DNA of 64,000 nucleotides from Bacteroidetes bacterium 37-13 (GTDB lineage Bacteria; Bacteroidota; Bacteroidia; Chitinophagales; LD1): NCBI GenBank assembly GCA_001897535.1, contig MKTC01000023.1, positions 1 to 64,000 of the forward strand, read 5' to 3'. Shown piece by piece: positions 19,461 to 27,838 of this stretch (position 1 is its first letter; each line of letters starts with the position of its first letter). The notes under the pieces were generated by a model. It saw only the letters and a program-made list of their open reading frames with translations, ran no database searches and was not told where the DNA came from. The position numbers and the translations under genes were made by a program.

Positions 19461-20081
19461 ATGTTTTTTCTTTTCATCTTAATGATAGCCGGTACTTTTA
19501 ATGTACAAGAATATTTGAATGAAGTAAAAGGCTTCAATGCTAATTCTTATTTTAAAGAACAAGCATATAACGATGCGAAAAATTTCGACAGCGTAAAGGA
19601 AGCCAAGCAGTTAGTTGATGTGCAAGATTTCGATATTCATTTAATGAATTGGTGTTTGTTTGCCGCTACACAAGAAGTTCGAGAACGCGCTAATCTTTCT
19701 CCGCTGAAGTTTGATGTAAGATTGCGAAATGCGGCTGTAATACACACGAATGAAATGGTAAAGCGAGGCTTTTATGATCATATAAACAATAGAAATTCAG
19801 CACTAAAAATGCCAAATAATCGTATGGAAATATGTGGTGTGAATAGCATGAAAATTGCTGAAAATATTCATAATTATGGATTTCAGAATAATGCAGTTTC
19901 CTATAAAGATTTAGCAAGAGCTATTGTGAAGTCTTTCTTTGCTTCATCGGGGCATAAAAAAAACATATTGGATAAGCAGTTAAATAGCTTGGGCTGTGGT
20001 GCGATGTTTGAAAAAGATAAAAGCAGTAACAGATACTTTATGAAGGTTACACAATGTTTTGCATATCTCCCAAATCAATAG
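19461..20081 (+). CDS. CAP/SCP-domain-containing protein
   Basis: NLSPLKFDVRLRNAAVIHTNEMVKRGFYDH...AENI...SSGHKKNIL. Confidence 0.85.
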   Translation: MFFLFILMIAGTFNVQEYLNEVKGFNANSYFKEQAYNDAKNFDSVKEAKQLVDVQDFDIHLMNWCLFAATQEVRERANLSPLKFDVRLRNAAVIHTNEMVKRGFYDHINNRNSALKMPNNRMEICGVNSMKIAENIHNYGFQNNAVSYKDLARAIVKSFFASSGHKKNILDKQLNSLGCGAMFEKDKSSNRYFMKVTQCFAYLPNQ

Positions 20082-20154
20082 TTTAAATAATATTTAGAAG
20101 TATTATTCTCACGACTTATACAAAACAACTTCTTTTTTTTATTCTTACAGTTGA

Positions 20155-20922
20155 ATGAAGCAACTTCTTACTTCCTTTTTGTTGGTTATTTCCTTAGCTG
20201 TTGTTGCACAGCAAAAGGAAAGAATTTACAATCCCAACGATGAGTACGTTTATACACGCGAAATGAGTGGTGGCGGGCGCTTACAAACAAATGGCTTTAG
20301 TTTGTTTTTAGAATATGGCTTCATTAAGAACATTTTTAAAACCCGGATTATTCAGTTGGAATACCAATATTTTATGGATTACAAACTGAAGAAAATAAAG
20401 TCTGTGCCAATTGGAAAAGATTCCGGTACCGATTATTTCTATGGCTTGCAAAATAAGTTTCATACCATAAGAATAAATTATGGTGTGCGCAGAATGATTG
20501 CTGAGAAAGCACGAAGAAATGGTGTTCGATTGTCATTTATGGCAATGGGTGGATTTTCGTTAGGCTTGATGGTTCCATATTATTTAGATTTAAAGTACCA
20601 GCCTGATGGTATTGGCGGAGCTTATGAGATACGAAGCGAGCGATATTCAGAAGCTAATCGCGATAAATTTTTAGATAAACAGTCTATAAACGAAGCATCT
20701 CCAATTGGAAAAGGATTTACTAAAATAGAGCCTGTGCCTGGCGTTCACGGCAAGTTAGGCTTGAATTTTGACTTTGGTACACGCGATGAATTTGTAAAAG
20801 AAATTGAAGCCGGAGTGATGGCTGATATTTTCTACAAACCTCTGCCGCTTTTAATTAACGACCAGAATCGTTTTTATAAATTTGGGGCTTATATTTCTTT
20901 CCAATTTGGAAAGCGCTGGTAG
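20155..20922 (+). CDS. hypothetical outer-membrane beta-barrel-like protein
   Basis: signal peptide MKQLLTSFLLVISLAVVAQ; ends ...YKFGAYISFQFGKRW. Confidence 0.65.
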   Translation: MKQLLTSFLLVISLAVVAQQKERIYNPNDEYVYTREMSGGGRLQTNGFSLFLEYGFIKNIFKTRIIQLEYQYFMDYKLKKIKSVPIGKDSGTDYFYGLQNKFHTIRINYGVRRMIAEKARRNGVRLSFMAMGGFSLGLMVPYYLDLKYQPDGIGGAYEIRSERYSEANRDKFLDKQSINEASPIGKGFTKIEPVPGVHGKLGLNFDFGTRDEFVKEIEAGVMADIFYKPLPLLINDQNRFYKFGAYISFQFGKRW

Positions 20923-20939
20923 TATTTTGCTTTTATATT

Positions 20940-21713
20940 TTAGTTTAAATACTCTTTTAGTTTTTCAACTAATTCATCTTTAGAAATTAAGCCGTTGTGT
21001 TTCCATTTTACTTCGCCATTCATAAAGATGATAAACACGGGAACACCTGTAATTTCATATTCTTTGCCTACTTCTTTGCTTTTATCCATATCAATCCTTT
21101 TCACCACTGCTTTATTGGCAAATTCTTTTTCAATTTCATCTACCACTGGAGCCATTTTGCGGCAAGGTGCGCACCAAACTGTATGGAAATCTACCAAAAC
21201 AGGTTTAGGTGATTCAATCATTTTTTTGAAATCATTTAGTGTAACGGTTTGTATTTTATTATCTGCTTTAGTTGTAGCTTTTGTAAGTGGGAAATTGCTG
21301 TTTTCCCAAGCCATAATTCCGCCTTTTAAATTGTAAACTTTCGCAAAGCCATTGCTGTTTAAAATTTTAGCAGCTTCACCACTTCTGCCGCCTGATTTGC
21401 AGTAAACATAAATCTCTTTATCCTTTTGCATGAGGTTTATTTTCTTGGCAAAGTCAGGGTCGTAAAGATTGATTACACTGGCATTTTCAATGTGGCCTGC
21501 TGCTACTTCTTCAGGTGTTCGCACATCTAAAATTATACCTTTTCCTTTTTCGGCTAATTCTTTAAAAGTTGTAGCATCTACATCTTTAATAAATGAACCT
21601 TCAACTACTTTGCTGCGTTGCGATTGGCTATAAATATGGTTACTTGCAACTAAGCAAAATGCTAAAAGTAAAAGATTGAAATATTGCATAAGTGAGTTTT
21701 TTTTATGGAACAT
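20940..21713 (-). CDS. rhodanese-thioredoxin fusion protein (secreted)
   Basis: rhodanese loop YCKSGGRSGEAA followed by thioredoxin WCAPCRK; N-terminal signal. Confidence 0.92.
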   Translation of the reverse strand: MFHKKNSLMQYFNLLLLAFCLVASNHIYSQSQRSKVVEGSFIKDVDATTFKELAEKGKGIILDVRTPEEVAAGHIENASVINLYDPDFAKKINLMQKDKEIYVYCKSGGRSGEAAKILNSNGFAKVYNLKGGIMAWENSNFPLTKATTKADNKIQTVTLNDFKKMIESPKPVLVDFHTVWCAPCRKMAPVVDEIEKEFANKAVVKRIDMDKSKEVGKEYEITGVPVFIIFMNGEVKWKHNGLISKDELVEKLKEYLN

Positions 21714-21753
21714 AAAATAGTTGTAAAATAGTGTATTAGCTGTTAATTAAATT

Positions 21754-23190
21754 CTATTTTTCTGCCAAGAAATTACTGTACCATTTCCCACTGTTTTTTA
21801 TAGTGCGTTGTTGAGTTTTGAAATCGTTGTAAACAAGTCCAAATCTTGGTTTGTAACCTTCTGCCCATTCAAAGTTATCCATAAAACTCCATACGAAATA
21901 GCCTTCAACATTTACACCTTCGTTTTTAGCTTTTAAAACATTCTTTAAGTAGTCTTTTAAAAACTGAGTGCGTTGCGTATCGTTCACGGTATTGTTTTCT
22001 AAAACATCAGGAAAAGCCGCACCATTTTCGGTTACATACAAGCGCTTAATTTGTTTGTAATCTGCAAATTGTTTAAGCACTCGGTAAATACCTTCAGGAT
22101 AAACTTCCCAATTCATTTCGGTTACTTGTCCTAATTTTTTTGGTGGCACATTTATAGCGTTTAGGATCGGTACTATTCCTAAATATTGAGCCACAGTTCG
22201 AGTGTAATTTTGTATGCCGATAAAATCAAAATCAAATACAATATTTTTTTCGTCATCGGCTTTCATATATTTTTCTACATGGCGCAATGCAGGTAAATCT
22301 TTTGTAGGGTAGCCCATGCCTAAAACTGGTTCAATATACATTCGGTTTAAAAATGCATCTGCCTGTTTTGCAGCTCTCATATCTAATGCGTTATGAGATA
22401 CAGAATCTATTGGACTGCAAGAATATGTTGTGCCAATATCGCCATCTTTTACTAAGTTTTTAAGTACTTTTCCTCCAACAGCATGGCTCATGGTTACGTG
22501 ATGTGTTGCTTTGTAAAATGACTTAAATCCAAATATGCCAGGAGCGTGAAGCCCAATTAGATAGCCGCCTCCTACAAATGCCATTGGTTCATTAAATACC
22601 ATCCATTTTTTTACACTGTCGCCAAAACTTTTTGCACAGAGGGAAACATATTCTTCAAACCAACCTAAAATATCGCGGTTTGTCCAGCCGCCTTTGTTTT
22701 GCAATGCTTGTGGCAAATCCCAGTGGTAGCAAGTAACCCAAGGCTCAATTCCTTCTTTGTGGCATTTTTCAATTACACGTTTGTAAAAATCAATCCCTTT
22801 TTGGTTCACGCGCCCAGTTCCATCGGGTAAAATTCTGCTCCATGAAATTGAAAATCGCGAAGCCGGAATATTCATTTTGCGCATCATCTCAATATCACCT
22901 TCGTAGCGATGGTAAAAATCGCAAGCAGTGTCGCCATTTTCGCGTGTTTTTATTTTTCTTCCACCTTTGCGGTGGGTGAAATTATCCCATATAGATTCAC
23001 CTTTGCCGTCTTCGTTCCATGCACCTTCAATTTGATAAGAAGCTGTGGCTGTGCCCCACACAAAATCTTTGCCGAAATCACTCCTTTTTATTTCATCGGA
23101 AGCAGCTAAAAATTGTGCTAAAACACCTTTTGGAAGTGCTGCACCTGTTGCAATTACTGCGGCTGTTTTAAGCCATTCTTCTCTTGTCAT
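21754..23190 (-). CDS. GH1 family beta-glucosidase with signal-like N-terminal extension
   Basis: FVWGTATASYQIEGAWNEDGKGESIWD; FNEP; YVTENGAAF. Confidence 0.93.
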   Translation of the reverse strand: MTREEWLKTAAVIATGAALPKGVLAQFLAASDEIKRSDFGKDFVWGTATASYQIEGAWNEDGKGESIWDNFTHRKGGRKIKTRENGDTACDFYHRYEGDIEMMRKMNIPASRFSISWSRILPDGTGRVNQKGIDFYKRVIEKCHKEGIEPWVTCYHWDLPQALQNKGGWTNRDILGWFEEYVSLCAKSFGDSVKKWMVFNEPMAFVGGGYLIGLHAPGIFGFKSFYKATHHVTMSHAVGGKVLKNLVKDGDIGTTYSCSPIDSVSHNALDMRAAKQADAFLNRMYIEPVLGMGYPTKDLPALRHVEKYMKADDEKNIVFDFDFIGIQNYTRTVAQYLGIVPILNAINVPPKKLGQVTEMNWEVYPEGIYRVLKQFADYKQIKRLYVTENGAAFPDVLENNTVNDTQRTQFLKDYLKNVLKAKNEGVNVEGYFVWSFMDNFEWAEGYKPRFGLVYNDFKTQQRTIKNSGKWYSNFLAEK

Positions 23191-23274
23191 ATTGAATTGA
23201 TTTACTTCTATTTTTTGTTTAAAGTTGGAATATAAAAGGCTATTTAGAATAAACTAAAATTTGAAGAAAGTAAA

Positions 23275-24075
23275 TTATCGAACTTTCATTTTTCGTATCA
23301 TGATTGAAAAAATGGAAGGAAAATGGCGCTTCATCCAAATGCCAAATTTCTCTTTTAATCCGCCAATTACCACTTCTTCTTTTCCACTTTTAATGGCTTG
23401 AATAATACCTTCGGCACACTGCTGTGGCGATAAACCTTTTTGTGTGGCATCGTCCATTTTGCCAAGTGGCATTCCATTTCCGGTTAGTGCATTTACTGAA
23501 ACATTTGTGGAAATAAATCCCGGACAAACTAAAAGTACTCTTATGCCTTCATCGTAGCATTCGGCTCTAAGTGAATCGAAAAAACCGTGAAGTGCGTGTT
23601 TTGATGCGGCATAGCTGCTGCGCCAAGGCGATGGAATTTTGCCTACGGCACTGGTGATGGTTACAAAAAGTCCTGTTTTAGATTGTAGCATATAAGGTAA
23701 AACGCATTTGCTCAAAGCTACTGTGCCGATATAGTTTACATTCATTAACCGTTTATCAACTTCTATTGAAGTATCTTTTGCTAACGAGCGCTGGCTTAAA
23801 CCGGCATTATTCACAAGTATATCAATGCTGCCGAATTTGGCAATTATATTTTTTGTTGCTTGTTCAAATGTTTCAATTTTTTCTAAATCTAATGGTTGAA
23901 TAAAACATTTGTCATCACTTAAGTTTAGTGCTTTTTTTACTCGTTCGAGTTCCTGAACTCGCCTTGCAGAAATTACCAGTTTTACTTGCTGTTTTGCTAA
24001 TGCCAAAGCCAATGCTTCGCCAATGCCAGATGAAGCTCCTGTGAGCCAAACTACTTTGTTTTCAAGGTTACTCAT
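23275..24075 (-). CDS. SDR family oxidoreductase
   Basis: WLTGASSGIGEALA; YAASKHALHGF. Confidence 0.94.
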   Translation of the reverse strand: MSNLENKVVWLTGASSGIGEALALALAKQQVKLVISARRVQELERVKKALNLSDDKCFIQPLDLEKIETFEQATKNIIAKFGSIDILVNNAGLSQRSLAKDTSIEVDKRLMNVNYIGTVALSKCVLPYMLQSKTGLFVTITSAVGKIPSPWRSSYAASKHALHGFFDSLRAECYDEGIRVLLVCPGFISTNVSVNALTGNGMPLGKMDDATQKGLSPQQCAEGIIQAIKSGKEEVVIGGLKEKFGIWMKRHFPSIFSIMIRKMKVR

Positions 24076-24569
24076 TCTTCTAAAGACATTAAATCGTAAG
24101 TATTACTAAAGTCTTTTTCGGCATTGTTGAAATTATTCCAATACTGCACTTCATCGTCCATCATTTTTCTATGAAGAGAATCTGCAATTAGAAGTTCATT
24201 TTCATTCAACGAATCTGCTGATAAAGTTGAAAAATAAGGAATGAAATTTTGCCGGATATAATCTTTGTAAAAACCAAGTAAACCAAGCGAAGAAACTCGG
24301 AGTGCAGAATCGCCTTCAAAATTATTTTTGGCATTTACACTATCCATTGTTCTTAAAATAAGTGAAAGATAATTTTCGGTTACCACCAAACTATTTGTGC
24401 GATTGCCACTGTGAATTACATCAGCATAATCAATTACACTATCAGTAACAATAGCGGTTGCCTTCACTATGGCATCGTGGTAAACTTTGGCTCTTTCGGC
24501 TTTTTCTTTACACGAAAAAAGCATAAAAACCATGCAAGTGATAATAAAAATAGACTTTATGCGATACAT
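24072..24569 (-). CDS. hypothetical lipoprotein
   Basis: MYRIKSIFIITCMVFMLFSCKEK lipobox-like N-terminus. Confidence 0.65.
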   Translation of the reverse strand: MYRIKSIFIITCMVFMLFSCKEKAERAKVYHDAIVKATAIVTDSVIDYADVIHSGNRTNSLVVTENYLSLILRTMDSVNAKNNFEGDSALRVSSLGLLGFYKDYIRQNFIPYFSTLSADSLNENELLIADSLHRKMMDDEVQYWNNFNNAEKDFSNTYDLMSLEE

Positions 24570-24655
24570 GCGCGAGTAACGTGAATAACTTTAACAAACC
24601 TAATTCTTTTTTTGTCGTATAAAAATATAACCGTCCAAAAGAGTTATTAGTACCT

Positions 24656-27600
24656 GTGTTTAAGAAACAAAAATTATTGTTGGTGTGTTTATTGGCTATT
24701 GCTTTTGTGCATAATGCTGTTGCGCAATCTGCAATGGATTCTACTTTGCTTCGTGAATACAATACTAGGATTGCTGCTGTTGAGAAGAGCTACAACGCTA
24801 TTAAAACTAAAATTGCAGGAGAGTTTCCCAAAATAGATAAGCAGTTTTTTCCATTGGCAGATGCTGCATTTTCGTTTGCGAAGAACGATAATTTTACCCC
24901 TGATAAAAAGGTGATTTACACTAATACTTTACTCAGATTCATAAATATAATTTACGACAATGCCACCGATGCAGAAATGGCAAATGGTAAGTTGAATGAT
25001 GGTTTTAAGTATTTTATATTATTAGCCGAATGGGATAACAAAAACGTGTTGGAACAAAATATTCGTTTGTATAGAAAGTTTACGCTTGGCTATGCTTCGC
25101 TTATTCCTGATGATAAAATTTGTGAGCAATTTATTGTGGATTATGCACGCGAAAATCCCGATGAAGTTCTTCGCAACGCTTGGCAATTTGGCAAGCGCAA
25201 TTTTGCCATGCAAGTGATTGATAGCATAGTGATTGCGGCACCTGATTTGGCAAAAAAATATTTGACTTCTGATAATGAAGTGAGCTACAATATTGTGCGT
25301 AGCAAATCGCCTGTTTCCAAGTATTTGTTAAGTGTTTATAGAACTTATGGCTTGCGTTCAAAAGCATATTTGCTTGCTTACAATGTGTTAAAGAATGAGT
25401 TTAGTATGGATGCTGCAGATTCTATTGGAGATAATAATTTGCTGTTGTTTAAAACATTGATAAAGAACATGAAGCAACCTGATGCTTTTGGTAAACATTC
25501 AGTTTATCAAGTGCTTGAAAATTTTTCAATTGAACAGGTGCGAAAAGCTAATGATATTTCACAGAACCAAACCGGATACGCTGTTGCAGAATATTTTAAG
25601 GCGTATAGCAGTGAAGAAATTTTTAGCGTGATGTTGTATGGGCATAAAGAATTGAGTTTACAAGGACTTACCAATATTCTAGGCGCAATTAAGAGGATAA
25701 TATACTCTCCTTTCAACAATAATTTTATTGCTTCTATTCAACCAAATAAGCTAAAGCAGTTTTTAGCCTATATTGAAAAAAATGAACGATTAGATGTAGT
25801 ACTGCAAATGATAGATGGCAAATCGCTTAACTATATGTATCAATTGATGTCGCAGCCTATATTGCCAAGTTTAGAGCCTGATTTTTCAATTGCAGATTCA
25901 GCAGATATTCAAGCGCTTTTTAAATCAAGACTTCCTGAAGCAGGACTTTCTGTATCTATAGAAAGAACGCCTAAAACTACGCCTGATAAAGATCCTGTGC
26001 CACAAGCAGTTACTAAAGAAGTTGAATCGGTAGAAGTTGTTTCTATTCCTGTTAAAGCAGATACTGTTTCAACTTTAGAAGCAGAAGTTGATATTGAAGA
26101 AACTACTGTAGTTCCTGTTTCGCTTAGGCTTTCGGAACGCGAAAAAAACTTGCTATTGTTGAAGAAAGATTTAGCTAGTTCACTCAAAGAGATTCCTAAA
26201 TTTATAAATGAAAATTACGCGGAAGAGTTACTAATTTATGCGGCTAAACAAGCACCTGATGAAATTTTTAAACGCTTCGATACTTACAAGTCTAAATTCT
26301 TTGCAGTAAAGATTTTAGAGGCAGCAGGAAAGGCTTCGCCTACTTCTTTAAAACGTTATTTGTATAGCTCTTCTCACCCAATTTTTTTGTTGTTGGAAAC
26401 CAGCACTGATTCTATTATTAAGAAGATAATGAAAATGCCTTCGCAAGTGAGTTATCCGAGCAAAGCATATATTTTAACTGATGCTATTTTAAAGCACAAA
26501 CTCACACCATCGCAGGCTGATAATATTTGTAATTCACCACAATGTATGTTTAAAGAATTGGTACAAATTGCTAAACAAAAAGATTACATCGGACGCTACA
26601 GTGTGGAGTACGGATTAACGGATTTTAGCCTTAGATTTTTGCGTGAGATAAATGACAATATTGCGCTTAATGAGCCGGAGCCATTTAGGATAGTAGAGAA
26701 TTTTACTCAAGAAGAAATCTATTTTTTAATGGTGTTTGGTAGAGAAGAAGTAGTTACCGGTTCGTTTAATGGGTTGTTTTCTCGCTTAAAAACTAAAATG
26801 CAAAGCGAAAATTTTGTGCAGTTACTACAAGATATAAATGATAGTCATTTCCGTACATTTATTTCAATGTGTGCTTCGTATAATAAGCTAAGTGAAATTC
26901 TTACCGGCTTAAACGAGCCGCAGCGAGATTCTCTTTTTGTAAAATTTGTTCACCTTACAAAAGATGAAAATAATAATGATGGAGCAGAAATTGCTGAAAC
27001 ACTCAACAGTATTAAAGATAGGGATTTACTTACGATAATTCATTCAAGAATAAAAGCTGAATACTTGCGTGCAGAGCAAGATTCAAATAATATTGTTTTA
27101 GCACTTTACAGTGTTTTAGCAAGTTTAGTTGATGGACATGCAGTAGTTGAAAACAGTTGGTTCAATATGCTTTCAAAGCAAATTAAATTGCCTGCTGTTT
27201 CTTTGCTTCCAAACAAAAATTTGATGGAAGAAAATCAAGATTGTATTGAGCAAATGTATTTCTACAACGATGTGGACGGACGGGAATCTTTCGTAAACTT
27301 TTTGAATACTTTTAAAGTGCTACCAACTTGGCAAACAGAAGATAAAGGAAGCTACGTAATTGTGCGAAGTGTGGAAGGAAACAAAGTAGAAATTTACGCA
27401 AATAAACCGGAATATGAATCGAATGGACAAGATGCTATTGCTGAATATTTTAAAGCAAATAATTTGTATCCGATAGTCGTTATTCATAGAGGACACAGCT
27501 TTCATACAGCATCTACTTTGCAAAATGTAGATGAGCGTGTAAAATTACTTTTAGTTGGTTCGTGTGGTGGTTTCTACAAGCTTTCTAATGCTATTGATAA

Positions 27601-27838
27601 TGCGCCTGATGCTCATATTATTGCTACAAAACAAATTGGAACTAAAACGGTGAATGACCCAATTCTATTAAGTTTGAATGAATTGATAAGAACGGGAAGA
27701 AATATTGTTTGGAAAGATTTTTGGGAGCAGATGCGCCAGAAGATTGGCTCTAATCCACATTTTGCTGATTATGTTCCTCCTCATCAAAATTTAAAATCAC
27801 TATTTAGTAGAGCTTATTTTTCACTTTTAGGTGTATAG
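24656..27838 (+). CDS. large secreted protein with internal duplicated module and C-terminal HRGHS...GSCGG domain
   Basis: signal peptide MFKKQKLLLVCLLAIAFVHNAVAQ; C-terminal VVIHRGHSFHTAS...LLLVGSCGGFYKL. Confidence 0.8.
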   Translation: MFKKQKLLLVCLLAIAFVHNAVAQSAMDSTLLREYNTRIAAVEKSYNAIKTKIAGEFPKIDKQFFPLADAAFSFAKNDNFTPDKKVIYTNTLLRFINIIYDNATDAEMANGKLNDGFKYFILLAEWDNKNVLEQNIRLYRKFTLGYASLIPDDKICEQFIVDYARENPDEVLRNAWQFGKRNFAMQVIDSIVIAAPDLAKKYLTSDNEVSYNIVRSKSPVSKYLLSVYRTYGLRSKAYLLAYNVLKNEFSMDAADSIGDNNLLLFKTLIKNMKQPDAFGKHSVYQVLENFSIEQVRKANDISQNQTGYAVAEYFKAYSSEEIFSVMLYGHKELSLQGLTNILGAIKRIIYSPFNNNFIASIQPNKLKQFLAYIEKNERLDVVLQMIDGKSLNYMYQLMSQPILPSLEPDFSIADSADIQALFKSRLPEAGLSVSIERTPKTTPDKDPVPQAVTKEVESVEVVSIPVKADTVSTLEAEVDIEETTVVPVSLRLSEREKNLLLLKKDLASSLKEIPKFINENYAEELLIYAAKQAPDEIFKRFDTYKSKFFAVKILEAAGKASPTSLKRYLYSSSHPIFLLLETSTDSIIKKIMKMPSQVSYPSKAYILTDAILKHKLTPSQADNICNSPQCMFKELVQIAKQKDYIGRYSVEYGLTDFSLRFLREINDNIALNEPEPFRIVENFTQEEIYFLMVFGREEVVTGSFNGLFSRLKTKMQSENFVQLLQDINDSHFRTFISMCASYNKLSEILTGLNEPQRDSLFVKFVHLTKDENNNDGAEIAETLNSIKDRDLLTIIHSRIKAEYLRAEQDSNNIVLALYSVLASLVDGHAVVENSWFNMLSKQIKLPAVSLLPNKNLMEENQDCIEQMYFYNDVDGRESFVNFLNTFKVLPTWQTEDKGSYVIVRSVEGNKVEIYANKPEYESNGQDAIAEYFKANNLYPIVVIHRGHSFHTASTLQNVDERVKLLLVGSCGGFYKLSNAIDNAPDAHIIATKQIGTKTVNDPILLSLNELIRTGRNIVWKDFWEQMRQKIGSNPHFADYVPPHQNLKSLFSRAYFSLLGV

